Assembly: GCF_000971195.1 (NCBI RefSeq)
Contig: NZ_BBLZ01000003.1
Location: forward strand, 271,642 to 335,641
Source: Demequina soli
GTDB lineage: Bacteria; Actinomycetota; Actinomycetes; Actinomycetales; Demequinaceae
Length of the DNA stretch: 64,000 bases
Direction of reading: 5' to 3'
Below, one piece after another: positions 33,956 through 43,221 of the stretch (position 1 is its first letter; every line of letters starts with the position of its first letter). The translations under genes and the position numbers were made by a program. A model generated the notes under the pieces. The model worked only from the letters and a program-made list of their open reading frames with translations. It ran no database searches and had not been told where the DNA came from.

Positions 33956-35782
33956 TCAGTCGAGGACTCGCGAGGCGGGTGACGGCTGGACGGGCTCACC
34001 CGAGGTGAATGCCTGCGGCGTGCCGGATCGCTCTCCCTCTGCAGCCAGTACCCTCATCCGGATCGCCAGGTGAGACTTGCGTGGCAGCGGAACCACGACG
34101 CGCCCTTCGAACGCTCCCGGAAGCGTGTCGATCGTCATCTCCCACGTATCGATGACATCGATCTCAGCCCGCCTACCGGGCGGGATCATGAGGCTCTTCT
34201 CCCTGGGCTGGGTGAACGACAGATAGTGCAGCTCGTACTCCCCTGCGACGCCGCCGGCGCATGTGCGCCCGTACGACATCACCGGGTCGAGGCGACGGGA
34301 GGGCGACTCCCCGACCAGTCTGGCGAGGAACGCGATTCGCGCGGGGCTCTCCCCCACGAGTCGGCCGCCCTTCGCCCACCACAGCTCCTCCTGCTCGTTC
34401 CAGTAGGTCTCGCCGTGTGTGAAGTAGCCGCCGCGGACGGCAGTCTCCCAAGCCCGACGCACGAGCTCGCGAGCGCTCAGCCCGCCCCATTCCTGCTCGA
34501 GGTCGCCCTCGTAGCCCGCCTCATCGACCACGACCGGCTTGCGCCACGTGTCGCGCCACGCCCCGACGTGCTCAACCGTCTTCCAGAAGTCGACTTTCTG
34601 CATGCTCGCGTGGGTGATCCACGCGGCGGAATGGTCATAGATGTCAAGGCCATTGTGGATCCCGAGAAGATGTCCCGCATGGTCCTCCCGCGACACCAGC
34701 GCGCCGATCCGTGCCCAGTCGTCACGGTGCTTGGTCCACATGAAGTCCCACTCATTGGCTAGCGACCACCACACGTTGGGAAACGCCGCCAGCCGTCGCA
34801 CCACGTAGGTGACGTAGCGGTCGTCGGCCGCCGCGCCCATGCCTGCGAACCCCCACCGGTCGTACGGGTGGAAAAGGATCAGGTCCGCCTCGACCCCGAG
34901 CGCGGCGAGGTCCTGAAGACGGCTTTCCAAATGCCTGAAGAACTCAGGGTCGAATCGCGTGAAGTCCCAGCCGTCGCCGTCCTCGTCGCGGACGTAGGGC
35001 GACCGGGGCGGCTCGGCCGTGTTGTATGCGTATGACTTCGGGAAGACGCACATGCGGATCTTCGTGAAGGGGCCGCGAGCCAGCTCGTCGAGCGTCTGCG
35101 CCTCGAGCGCGTCCGTCTGGTGCGTCCACGCGTACGCGGTTGTCCCGACCGGCATGAATGGCTCGCCGTTGTCGTACGCGAAGTGGAACGTATCTGCGAC
35201 ACGCACCGGACCGCGGAGCCCATCGTCGACAATGTCGACCTCGCCGAGGATCCCGTCGAGCGAACGCGCCGTCGAGATGGTGCGATAGGTCCAGCGCGCC
35301 GCATGAGGCGGCAGGAACCGCACCCTGTACACGCCGTCGCCGTCGTAGAAGCCGCCCACGGTCCGCTCCTCGTCGCCGTCAGCGAACACCGCGTGCAGCT
35401 CTACGTCGACGAAAGGGTTCCCGTGCGACGGTCCGTCGATGCGGAGCTCGAGCGGCGCGTTGACGGTGCCTGCCGCAGGCGCCACCAGGGTGGCGGATGC
35501 CTGCGCGACGCGGTCCGGCTCGTACGCAGGGTCAGGCAGGATCGCCGCAGCCACGACATCGTCGGGGACGGCGACCGTCGCGAGCGTCGTCCAGAACGCG
35601 TCGAGGCGCGGTCCCGGCTCGATGCCGATGAAGCCGACGAGCGCGCTGATCGTCGTGTCCCAGAGGGGCCGGGTTTGCTGCGGTTGCGCGGCAGTACCAG
35701 GCAGGAGCTTGTCAAGTGCGGCGAGTGCGTCGGGGTGCTCGATGACGTCCCGGACACGAGTCTGGGGGTGCATGAAGGCCAT
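33956..35782 (-). CDS. DUF5060/DUF4038-type putative glycoside hydrolase (GH140-like barrel)
   Basis: This 608-residue protein starts with about 95 residues seen in few families (VRDVIEHPDALAALDKLLPG). Next comes a beta-sandwich like DUF5060 (about 100-200: LELRIDGPSHGNPFVDVELHAVF; TVGGFYDGDGVYRVRFLPPHAARWTY). Then a TIM barrel like DUF4038/apiosidase (about 205-500: TTAYAWTHQ; WWSLANEWDFMW with a likely acid/base Glu; VVVDEAGYEGD with a likely nucleophile Glu; HGETYWN), and a C-terminal beta domain. There is no signal peptide. The start at 35782 has GAGGA ahead. The substrate is unknown; GH140 members cleave apiose side chains. It follows the GUS operon after a hairpin and precedes an esterase. 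Confidence 0.8.
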   Translation of the reverse strand: MAFMHPQTRVRDVIEHPDALAALDKLLPGTAAQPQQTRPLWDTTISALVGFIGIEPGPRLDAFWTTLATVAVPDDVVAAAILPDPAYEPDRVAQASATLVAPAAGTVNAPLELRIDGPSHGNPFVDVELHAVFADGDEERTVGGFYDGDGVYRVRFLPPHAARWTYRTISTARSLDGILGEVDIVDDGLRGPVRVADTFHFAYDNGEPFMPVGTTAYAWTHQTDALEAQTLDELARGPFTKIRMCVFPKSYAYNTAEPPRSPYVRDEDGDGWDFTRFDPEFFRHLESRLQDLAALGVEADLILFHPYDRWGFAGMGAAADDRYVTYVVRRLAAFPNVWWSLANEWDFMWTKHRDDWARIGALVSREDHAGHLLGIHNGLDIYDHSAAWITHASMQKVDFWKTVEHVGAWRDTWRKPVVVDEAGYEGDLEQEWGGLSARELVRRAWETAVRGGYFTHGETYWNEQEELWWAKGGRLVGESPARIAFLARLVGESPSRRLDPVMSYGRTCAGGVAGEYELHYLSFTQPREKSLMIPPGRRAEIDVIDTWEMTIDTLPGAFEGRVVVPLPRKSHLAIRMRVLAAEGERSGTPQAFTSGEPVQPSPASRVLD

Positions 35783-35878
35783 GGGATCCTCTGTGGTGTC
35801 GGGTGCACGCCCGCGCTGTTCGGTCGAGCGTGCGAACGCTCCCGAGCGGGAAAGGGTGCGCCGACTCCTCGGCTGCCG

Positions 35879-35923
35879 CCGCCGACGGAGCGTGCGCGAG
35901 TGGCTCGCCCGCTCCGTCGGCGG
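35879..35923 (-). terminator. hairpin after the GUS gene
   Basis: CCGCCGACGGAGCG (35879-35892) pairs with CGCTCCGTCGGCGG (35910-35923), with an inner GCGAG/CTCGC stem in the loop. It begins 4 bp after the GUS stop. If read-through is partial, the DUF5060 and esterase genes behind it would still be expressed, since no operator or clear promoter was found for them. Confidence 0.75.
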
Positions 35924-35927
35924 TCGC

Positions 35928-37715
35928 TCAGGCTCCGGGCTTGCGCCCCTCGAGCCCGGCCCAGCGGGCTCGGAGGGTGTGGGCGGCGGCCTTCGGCTTG
36001 CGGTCGCGCGTGAACACACCCTTCTTGTTGCCGTCGACGCGGTGGATGCCGTTGGTGGTCTGGAAGTCGGCGAAGTTCCAGATCTGCTCGCCCACGAACT
36101 CGGGGATGCGGTCGAACACCCGGTGGTGCATGTCGAGGTAGTCACGCTGGTACTCCTCGCTCCACGGCATGTCCCACACGGAGTGCAGGCCGGGCATGGT
36201 GTCAGCGCCGTACTCCGCCATGAGCATGGGCTTGCCGTACTTGGCGGCCCACTGGCGCATCTCGCCCTCGAGGTACATCTCGGCGAGCTCGAGGTCGCCC
36301 ACCCCGACGTACCAGCCGTAGTAGCGGTTGAGGCACAGGACGTCGAACAGGTCGGCGATCTTGTCGTTGTCGGGCTGCGCGAACATCACGGCGGCGTAGC
36401 AGACGGGGCGCGTCGGGTCGAGCGCCTTGGTGAGGTTCACGAGCGGCTCGAAGTACTCGCGCGCGCCGTCCTCGTTCGACGCGGGCTCGTTCGCGATGCA
36501 CCACATCACCACAGACGGGTGGTTGCGATCGCGCGCCACGAGCTCTCGGATGTGCTGGGCGTGCGCGGCCTGGGTGGCGTCGTTGCAGGTCTCGGGCGAG
36601 AAGGTCGGCTTGTTGGGCTCGCCTGTGAGACCGGCCGAGACGCCGAGGTTGAGGCCCACGGCAGCCGTCTCGTCGATCACGACGATGCCGTGTCGGTCGG
36701 CGAAGTCCATGACCTCCTCGGCATACGGGTAGTGCGACGTGCGGAACGAGTTCGCGCCGATCCACTCGAGCAGCTGGAAGTCATGCACCAGGTATGCGTC
36801 GTCGTGGCCCTTGCCGCGGATCGCGGTGTCCTCGTGCTTGCCGAATCCGGTGAAGTAGAACGGCGTGCCGTTGATGAGGAACTCCGCGCCCCGCACCTCG
36901 ATGGTGCGGATGCCGAAGGTCTGCGGATACACGTCCACGACCTCGTCGCCGACCAGCACCTCTACCTGCAACGTGTAGAGGTATGCCGCGCCCGGGTTCC
37001 ACAGCCGCGCGTCGGTGACCTCGACGCGCCCCGACGCACCGACGCCGGCTGCGACCTCGACGCCCTGCTGGTCGAGCACACGCACACGCACGTCACCCGC
37101 GCCCTCGACCTGGATCGCGTAGTCGACCACGCCCGTGGTGCCGTCGATACCGGTGACGACCTCGACGGCGGTCGCGCGGACCGTCGGCACGGAGTACAGC
37201 CACACCGAGCGTGCGAGGCCCGCGTAGTTGTAGAAGTCGTGAAGGTAGGTCTGCTTGCGGCGGCCCTTCATGTCGACAGAGATGGTCCCCGGCGGGATCG
37301 TCTCGTTGGTGAGCTCGTTGTTCACACCGACCGTCAGCTGGAACTGGCCGCCCGCGGTCACGTGGTCCGTGATGTCCGCCTCGAATGGAAGGTAGCCGCC
37401 CACATGCGATGCGACGAGGGTGCCGTCGACGTAGACCGCACCCTCGTGAGTGGCCGAGTCGAGCCGCAGGACGATGCGATCACCGTGCCAGCCGCGCGGC
37501 ACCCGCACCATGCGCTGGTACCAGGCCCAACCCACGTGGTCGCGGATCTCGGCGGAGACGAACTGGTCGTTGTAGCTCGCGGGCACGGCTGCCTCGAGGG
37601 TCGAGTCGAGGACTCCGGTCCACGGGGTCGGGCGCTCCTCGCGTGCGATGTCGAATCGCCAGAGACCGTCGAGGTTGACGATCTCGCGGGTGGCGGTGGC
37701 CTGTGGCTTGAGCAT
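35928..37715 (-). CDS. uidA: beta-glucuronidase, GH2
   Basis: This 595-residue enzyme releases D-glucuronate from beta-glucuronides in the cytoplasm. It has the sugar-binding domain (DGLWRFDIAREERPTPW), the Ig-like domain and the TIM barrel with FGKHEDTAIRGKG. The acid/base Glu410 lies in MWCIANEPAS and the nucleophile Glu501 in MAEYGAD. The uronate-recognition N-K motif is intact as N563/K565 in DGNKKGVFTR. These residues and the length match E. coli GUS closely. It is the third gene of the GH1-LacZ-GUS operon (30 bp after the LacZ-like gene), under a LacI operator. Its product feeds uxaC. The loop region 360-378 (SAGLTGEPNKPTFSPETCN) corresponds to the substrate-selecting loop 1 area. Confidence 0.95.
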   Translation of the reverse strand: MLKPQATATREIVNLDGLWRFDIAREERPTPWTGVLDSTLEAAVPASYNDQFVSAEIRDHVGWAWYQRMVRVPRGWHGDRIVLRLDSATHEGAVYVDGTLVASHVGGYLPFEADITDHVTAGGQFQLTVGVNNELTNETIPPGTISVDMKGRRKQTYLHDFYNYAGLARSVWLYSVPTVRATAVEVVTGIDGTTGVVDYAIQVEGAGDVRVRVLDQQGVEVAAGVGASGRVEVTDARLWNPGAAYLYTLQVEVLVGDEVVDVYPQTFGIRTIEVRGAEFLINGTPFYFTGFGKHEDTAIRGKGHDDAYLVHDFQLLEWIGANSFRTSHYPYAEEVMDFADRHGIVVIDETAAVGLNLGVSAGLTGEPNKPTFSPETCNDATQAAHAQHIRELVARDRNHPSVVMWCIANEPASNEDGAREYFEPLVNLTKALDPTRPVCYAAVMFAQPDNDKIADLFDVLCLNRYYGWYVGVGDLELAEMYLEGEMRQWAAKYGKPMLMAEYGADTMPGLHSVWDMPWSEEYQRDYLDMHHRVFDRIPEFVGEQIWNFADFQTTNGIHRVDGNKKGVFTRDRKPKAAAHTLRARWAGLEGRKPGA

Positions 37716-37745
37716 TGATGTGTCCTTACGTTGTGCGGCCGTGCG

Positions 37746-40700
37746 TCACGCCTGGGCGAGGGTGAGGCGCCAGCTCCATGCGTAGTGGTCCTGGGCGAGG
37801 CGGGTCAGCTGGAGCGCATCCGGGCCGAGTCGACCCGTGCCCACGCCGCGCTGTGCGATGTCGAGGTGCACGACCGTGGTCGCGCGCTCGGGCAGCTGCC
37901 ACCAGTGGTCGTGGGCCTCGAGATCGGCGGCGGTGTGATGTGAAGCGCTGAAGTGGAGCTCCTCGGCGTGCGACGTGGACACGCGTCCGGCAGTGCCCGA
38001 GACGACCGTCTCGAGGACTCCCCCACGGGTCCCGTTCTCCTGCGGCTCGATGTAGGGGGTGTCCATCGCGTCGACGGTGCTCGACCAGCGGCCCAGCAGC
38101 GCGGCGAAGCGGCGGTCGGGGTAGTTCTCCCACGGACCCAGGCCGACGAACTCGACGTCCGACATGCCCTCGACCAGCTCCATCTCCATGCCGACGCGCA
38201 CGCCGTCCGACTGGCCCTCGGGCAGGGTCACGTCCTCGTGGAGCACGTAGTCGCCCTCCCCCACGTGGACGATCCGCCGCCTGTGCGTCACCGTCTCGTC
38301 CCACGCGGTGCGGTACGCGCGGGTCACCGTGGTGCCCGTCGCATCGTCCGTCACCGAGGTCTCGGCGAGCTCGAGCCGGAAGAAGCCCGTGCGGATGAAA
38401 CGCTTGTCCATGGAGAACGCGCGCTCGTTCTCCGTGAGCGCGCGCCAGAGGCACAGCTCGGGTGCGCGGACGAGGAGCGGGTGGACGAGGGCGCCGTCCG
38501 CGAGCGTCGGCGCGCCAACGTGAGCCGTCGGCAGCGCGGGGACCTCGCGTTCGAGAATCACCTGGGCCGCCGCGAGCGGACTTCCCGCGGGTGCCCACAC
38601 GGCGTCCGCCCGCGTGAGCAGCTGGACCGTCACGGCCAGCGCATCGTCGCCTGCCGCCGCGGCGACAACCTCCGCCGGGAGGTCGAGGGGACCCGACGTG
38701 CCCGGTGCGATGGCCGGCAGGCGCACGATCGTGGTCGCGACGGGACCGCAGACGGTCTCGACGCGGATCTCGGCGTCGAACGCGTCGAGACTCGCGAACG
38801 ACCCGCGGTTGCGCAGCACGATCCGCCCCTCACGTACGTCTGCCGACGCGCCTTCGAGGCGCAGCGGCGAGAAGATTCCGCCTGCCTCCGCCAGCGCGGG
38901 CTTGGGCATGAGGTCCGGGAGGACGATGCCGTTGTTGAGGACGTTGCCGTCGTTGGGCATGTCGCCGAAGTCGCCGCCGTACTTGTACCGGCCGCTGCCG
39001 TCAGGGTCGAGCGAGTGGTCGCGCCACTCCCAGATGAAGCCGCCCTGCATGCCGGGCAGCGTCTCGAACAGTTCCCAGTAGTGCGCGAGGCCGCCGGTCG
39101 AGTTGCCCTGCGAGTACGCGTACTCGCACAGGATCATCGGGCGATCGGCGCGCTCGTCACGCGCCCAGATCTCGAGCGCCGGGAAGGACGGGTACATGGG
39201 CGGCACGATGTCGGTCGAGGCATGCGCGCCGTGCCAGTCGCTCGCGATGCCGCCCTCGTACTGCACGGGACGGGTCGGGTCGAAGGCACGCGACCACGCC
39301 GCCATCGAGTCGTGCGCCGTGCCATAGCCGGTCTCGTTGCCCAGCGACCAGATGATGACCGAGGCGTGGTTGCGGTCGCGGACCACCATGCGCGAGAAGC
39401 GCTCGTGAAAGCGCGACAGGTAGCGCGGGTCGCTCGCGAGAGAGCCGGCGAAGCCGTGGCCTTCGATATCCGCCTCATCGACGACGTAGAGGCCGGCCTC
39501 GTCGCACAGGTCGAGGAACACGGGGTCGTTCGGGTAGTGCGAGGTGCGCACCGCGTTGATGTGGTGGCGCTTCATGAGCGCGACCTCGGCGAGCATGCCC
39601 TCGCGTGTCATGACGCGACCCGTCTGCGGGTCCGAGTCGTGGCGGTTGACGCCCTGGATCATGATGCGCTCACCGTTGACCAGCAGGTCGCGTCCCACGA
39701 TCTCGACGCGGCGGAAGCCGACGCTGTACTCCGCGGCGTCGACAACCGTGCCGTCGCCGTCGAGCAGCCGAACCTTGACCGTCTCGAGATGGGGTTGCTC
39801 TGCGCTCCACGACGCGACCGCGACCTCGGAGCGGGTCACGGTCGCCTCGCCCGCCTGCGTCGCATGCATGACAGTCTGCGCGAAGGCGTTGATCATCGGC
39901 TTGGCCGCCTCGGGCACGTAACCACCGGCCGCGTGGATCGCGATGATGTCCATCATGTCCGCGGGGAAGCGCGGCTCGGGACGCACGTCACGGTCATCAG
40001 CCGCGGGCGGCAGGGTCTGCGTCGCCTGGCGCGGGGTGACGGGAACCCGGGTCGTCTCGCCGAGCGCCTCAAACTCGACGGTCCAGTCGAGGTCAGCGCG
40101 GTGAGCCAGGCCGATGGTCGAGGCTTTGACGGTGAGCTCGCCGAGGCGCGTCGCGGGATCCCAGTCCGCGGTGACGGCGACATCGGCGAGCCGCGCCTCG
40201 GGCAGCTCGAACAGGTGCACGGAGCGGGCGATGCCGCCGTGCCACCAGTGGTCCTGATCCTCGAGGTAGCTCTCAGCGTTGTACTTGACGACAGCAAGGA
40301 GCACCTCGTTGTCGCCCTCGCGCCACGCCTCGGTGACGTCGAACTCCGCCGCGAGGTGGGAGTCGGTGCTCGAGCCCACGTGGACGCCGTTGACGAAGGC
40401 GTGGAGCGCGCTCTCGGCGGCCCCGACATGCAGCACCAGGCGGGTTCCCGAGGTGATGTCGTGCCGGACGATGCGCCGGTAGACGCCGGTGGGGTTGCGC
40501 TCCGGCAGGTGCGGCGGCACCTCGGCGAACGGCATCGGCACATTGGTGTAGTGCGGCGGGTCAGCCTCGGACGTCATGGTCCACAGGCTCGGCACCTGGG
40601 CCGTACCCCACTCGCCGAACGACGCGTGCGGGCTGGCGAGGAGCTGGAAGTCCCATTCACCGTCGAGGGTCGCGGCGGGAGCACGGCGCACCGAGCTCAT

Positions 40701-40766
40701 GGGCATGCGGCTCAGGGCGACGAAAGGATCCGCGATGAGCGAGGCGGGGAGGGCGGAGAGCGTCAC
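37746..40766 (-). CDS. LacZ-type beta-galactosidase, GH2, GTG start
   Basis: This 1006-residue five-domain GH2 enzyme has an N-terminal jelly roll (about 30-190), the barrel with NRHDSDPQTGRVMT and VRTSHYPNDP, acid/base Glu478 in WSLGNETGYG, nucleophile Glu548 in ILCEYAYSQGNSTGG, and the C-terminal domain (GLGPWENYPDR...LPERATTVVHLDIAQRGVG) as in LacZ. An additional segment of about 65 residues (about 250-315) interrupts the second domain. The GTG start overlaps the stop of the GH1 gene (GTGA), so the long open frame to 41564 is not used. It is the middle gene of the operon; together the three enzymes can strip galactose, glucose and glucuronate units. Confidence 0.92.
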   Translation of the reverse strand: MTLSALPASLIADPFVALSRMPMSSVRRAPAATLDGEWDFQLLASPHASFGEWGTAQVPSLWTMTSEADPPHYTNVPMPFAEVPPHLPERNPTGVYRRIVRHDITSGTRLVLHVGAAESALHAFVNGVHVGSSTDSHLAAEFDVTEAWREGDNEVLLAVVKYNAESYLEDQDHWWHGGIARSVHLFELPEARLADVAVTADWDPATRLGELTVKASTIGLAHRADLDWTVEFEALGETTRVPVTPRQATQTLPPAADDRDVRPEPRFPADMMDIIAIHAAGGYVPEAAKPMINAFAQTVMHATQAGEATVTRSEVAVASWSAEQPHLETVKVRLLDGDGTVVDAAEYSVGFRRVEIVGRDLLVNGERIMIQGVNRHDSDPQTGRVMTREGMLAEVALMKRHHINAVRTSHYPNDPVFLDLCDEAGLYVVDEADIEGHGFAGSLASDPRYLSRFHERFSRMVVRDRNHASVIIWSLGNETGYGTAHDSMAAWSRAFDPTRPVQYEGGIASDWHGAHASTDIVPPMYPSFPALEIWARDERADRPMILCEYAYSQGNSTGGLAHYWELFETLPGMQGGFIWEWRDHSLDPDGSGRYKYGGDFGDMPNDGNVLNNGIVLPDLMPKPALAEAGGIFSPLRLEGASADVREGRIVLRNRGSFASLDAFDAEIRVETVCGPVATTIVRLPAIAPGTSGPLDLPAEVVAAAAGDDALAVTVQLLTRADAVWAPAGSPLAAAQVILEREVPALPTAHVGAPTLADGALVHPLLVRAPELCLWRALTENERAFSMDKRFIRTGFFRLELAETSVTDDATGTTVTRAYRTAWDETVTHRRRIVHVGEGDYVLHEDVTLPEGQSDGVRVGMEMELVEGMSDVEFVGLGPWENYPDRRFAALLGRWSSTVDAMDTPYIEPQENGTRGGVLETVVSGTAGRVSTSHAEELHFSASHHTAADLEAHDHWWQLPERATTVVHLDIAQRGVGTGRLGPDALQLTRLAQDHYAWSWRLTLAQA

Positions 40767-41983
40767 TGGAGTCCGTTGTCCTTCGCGACGCCGCCGAGCC
40801 ATCCGAGGCTCGGCTTGGGCGTGCGCTCGAAAGTCTCGCGATCGACCGCGACCAGCCCGAAGGTCGGCTCCCAGTGGCCCCACTCGTAGTTGTCGAGCAG
40901 GCTCCAGTGGAGGTAGCCGCGCACGTCGACGCCGTCGGCGATCGCCGCGGCGAGGCCCTCGAGGGCACCGGTGGTGTAGGCGATGCGGCGGGCGTCGTCC
41001 GAGGTAGCGATGCCGTTCTCGGTCACCATGATCGGGATCCCGCCGGTGACCTCCGCAGTGTGGCGAACGGCCATCGCGAGCGCGTCGGGTCGGTAGGCCG
41101 TGCCCACCAGCGTGTTGTCCGGGTGCGCCGGGGTGGGCTCCACGCCGTCCGGGCCGACGAGCTGTGTGGAGTAGGACTGCACGCCGATGAAGTCGTCCTC
41201 GCGAGCGGCGTCGAGGTACATGTCCTCTCGGACCTGGCGCACTCGGGTGAGCACATCCTCCGAGCCGGGGCGCGCCTCGAGTGCACCATTCGCGACGGTC
41301 CAGCCCACCTTCGCCTGGGTCTGCGCGCGAACGATATCGCGGGCCGCGTGATGCGCGGCGATGAGGCGACGGCCCACCTCCGGAGAGGGCTCGGGAAGGA
41401 CCGCGGGCCGGCCCTTCTTCTCCTCGGCGCCAGCGTCGAGGGTCGGGCTCTGCCACTCGTCGGCGACCTTCTGCTGCATGCGGAGCGCCATGGTTGCCAT
41501 CATCGCGAGCATGTTGGGTTCGTTGATGGTCACCACCCAGCGCACGCCGTCGAGAATCGTGCATGCACGCTCGACGAAGCGGCTGAACGCCTCGACCGCG
41601 TCATCAGCCGTCCAGCCGCCCTTGGCTGCGAACCACGCGGGAACGGTGAAGTGCTGGAGGGTCACGACGGGTTCGAGACCGAGTCGCTGTGCGGCCTCGA
41701 TCATCCGGCGATAGTGCGCGAGCTCGGCGTTGGAGAAGTGCCCCTCGACAGGCTCGATGCGCGCCCACTCGATGCCGAAGCGGTAGGAGTTGAATCCGTT
41801 GTCCGCGAGGAGACGCATGTCCTCCTCGTAGCGGTGGTAGCTGTCACACGCGTCGCCGCTGCGCTCCATGCCGGGCATGCGCCCCTCGTTGGCCCAGAAG
41901 TCGCTTGCGACGTTGTTGCCCTCGATCTGGTGCGGCGCGGTGGACGCGCCCCAGAGGAAGTCCGCGGGGAAGGAGGTGCTCAT
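40763..41983 (-). CDS. glycoside hydrolase family 1 beta-glycosidase
   Basis: This 406-residue enzyme has FPADFLWGASTAPHQIEG at the start, acid/base Glu155 in WVVTINEPN, nucleophile Glu322 in IMVTENGI and the aglycone-side HWSLLDNYEWGHWEPTFGLVAVD. It is 40-60 residues shorter than typical GH1 enzymes, with loops trimmed around residues 160-190, where a Met-rich stretch MMATMALRMQQ follows the acid/base. It probably hydrolyses a beta-glucoside or beta-galactoside in the cytoplasm. AAGGGA precedes the ATG at 41983. It heads the operon with LacZ and GUS. The promoter and LacI operator lie about 165 bp upstream. Confidence 0.92.
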   Translation of the reverse strand: MSTSFPADFLWGASTAPHQIEGNNVASDFWANEGRMPGMERSGDACDSYHRYEEDMRLLADNGFNSYRFGIEWARIEPVEGHFSNAELAHYRRMIEAAQRLGLEPVVTLQHFTVPAWFAAKGGWTADDAVEAFSRFVERACTILDGVRWVVTINEPNMLAMMATMALRMQQKVADEWQSPTLDAGAEEKKGRPAVLPEPSPEVGRRLIAAHHAARDIVRAQTQAKVGWTVANGALEARPGSEDVLTRVRQVREDMYLDAAREDDFIGVQSYSTQLVGPDGVEPTPAHPDNTLVGTAYRPDALAMAVRHTAEVTGGIPIMVTENGIATSDDARRIAYTTGALEGLAAAIADGVDVRGYLHWSLLDNYEWGHWEPTFGLVAVDRETFERTPKPSLGWLGGVAKDNGLQ

Positions 41984-42146
41984 GGTTCCCTTCATGGGTC
42001 GGCTCCTGGCCGACGGGCCGGTGCGCGAGCGCAGGAGGAGGCAGTCTCGGCGCACATCGAAGTGAGATGCGGAGGCGGATCGCCAGCGGGGCGTCGGGCT
42101 CCGTCGGCATCCGCCACGGGCGCCGGCTGACGGCGCCGCTCCCTCG

Positions 42147-42187
42147 ATTACAGCACGGGGATGCGCAGCTTGTCAACCGATTGCCAA
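42147..42187 (-). promoter_or_regulatory. GH1-LacZ-GUS promoter with LacI operator
   Basis: On the minus strand operator TTGGCAATCGGTTGACAA (42170-42187) contains consensus -35 TTGACA (42171-42176). After 18 bp, TGTAAT (42147-42152) is the -10. This is the same arrangement as at uxaC. The 160-bp leader to the GH1 start shows no further feature that I recognise. Confidence 0.8.
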
Positions 42188-42193
42188 AACCGG

Positions 42194-42241
42194 CTGGAAG
42201 CCTCGCGACGACGAGGTTGCGGGGCTTCCAGTCGGTGTGGA
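42194..42241 (-). terminator. terminator of the esterase-PTE-esterase operon
   Basis: CTGGAAGCC (42194-42202) pairs with GGCTTCCAG (42233-42241), extended by CGC/GCG with single mismatches. It lies 5 bp after the esterase stop. Confidence 0.65.
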
Positions 42242-42246
42242 CCTGG

Positions 42247-43212
42247 TCAGCCGCCTAAAAGGGCAGCGACGAAGCGTCGCGCGGCCGCGACCCGCTCGGC
42301 ATCCTCGGGCGCGCGCCCCAGGAAGCCCGCGTGACCCTGCGCCTCGAACACCCGGAGCTGCGAATCCACGTCCGCGTCGAGCAGCGCTCCGTGGAGACGC
42401 ACCACGTCCGAGAGCATGCGGTCCCGCGTACCCGTGAGGAGCAGCGTGCGTGGGAAGCCGCGGTGATCACCGTAGAGCGGCGACACCAAGGGATCGCGCG
42501 CATCGTGCCCGCCCGCGTAGAGCGCCATCGTTGGCTGGAAGTCTCCGGTGAGCGCCTGGTCGAGGCCGTCGTTCACCACCATGGAGTCGCCCGAGCACGT
42601 CAGGTCGGTGGCGGGCGTGTCGAGCAGAAGTCCCGCGGGCATCGGCAGGCCCTCGGCACGCAACCGATGCATGAGCGCGCCGGCGATCGATCCGCCGGAG
42701 GACTCCCCCGACACGAGGATGTCGCTCGCGTCGCGGTCGTCTAGGAGCGCGCGGTAGACGGCGAGGCAGTCGTCGAGCGCGGCCGGGAACGGATGGTCGG
42801 GCGGCATGCGATAGTCGACGGCGATCACAGGGGCGGCCCACCCCTCGGCGCGAGAAGCTCCCCCCGTGCCGCATGCGGCACCGCCGCCCTGGATCCAAGC
42901 GCCGCCGTGCACGTGGAGGACCACCGCATCGGCGCGCATGGACGATTCCTCCGGGGTGCACAGGAACGCCGGCACGCCGGCGATCTCGGTCGCGACGGGC
43001 GTGATGGCACCTGCGGGCACCGTCACCTGCATGGACGCGGCCGCCTCATTCATGATCGCGATGAGCCGGCGCCAGCCGTTCGCGTCGTCGAGCGCCGGCC
43101 ACGGCACCGCCTGACCGAGACCGCCTAGCGCGAGAGTGTCGCGGGCGGCTTGGCTGACAGACGCGGGCCACGGGATGTCCCGGGCGGGAAGGTGCTGTGT
43201 ATCGGGAATCAT
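42247..43212 (-). CDS. HSL-family esterase, third gene of the PTE operon
   Basis: This alpha/beta-hydrolase of 321 residues has HVHGGAWIQGGG (oxyanion), DYRMPPDHPFPAALDDC, the nucleophile elbow SGESSGGSIAG, Asp in LLTGTRDRMLSD and His in EAQGHAGFLG. GAGGAG 5 bp before the ATG at 43212 decides the start; the GTG at 43218 overlaps that RBS. It follows the phosphotriesterase-like gene by 9 bp and is co-transcribed with it and the next esterase. It resembles the first esterase of the operon (RMPP, TRD and FxGxxPEDAE patterns), so the two may be ancient duplicates with divergent specificity. It probably removes short acyl groups from the island's glycoside substrate. Confidence 0.9.
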   Translation of the reverse strand: MIPDTQHLPARDIPWPASVSQAARDTLALGGLGQAVPWPALDDANGWRRLIAIMNEAAASMQVTVPAGAITPVATEIAGVPAFLCTPEESSMRADAVVLHVHGGAWIQGGGAACGTGGASRAEGWAAPVIAVDYRMPPDHPFPAALDDCLAVYRALLDDRDASDILVSGESSGGSIAGALMHRLRAEGLPMPAGLLLDTPATDLTCSGDSMVVNDGLDQALTGDFQPTMALYAGGHDARDPLVSPLYGDHRGFPRTLLLTGTRDRMLSDVVRLHGALLDADVDSQLRVFEAQGHAGFLGRAPEDAERVAAARRFVAALLGG

Positions 43213-43221
43213 CGTCACTCC

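Noticed and set aside
37953..40889. 978-codon open frame on the plus strand
   Set aside because: It is the antisense shadow of the LacZ-like gene: Arg/Asp/His-rich, no motifs, no RBS. Long antisense frames are expected at this GC content.
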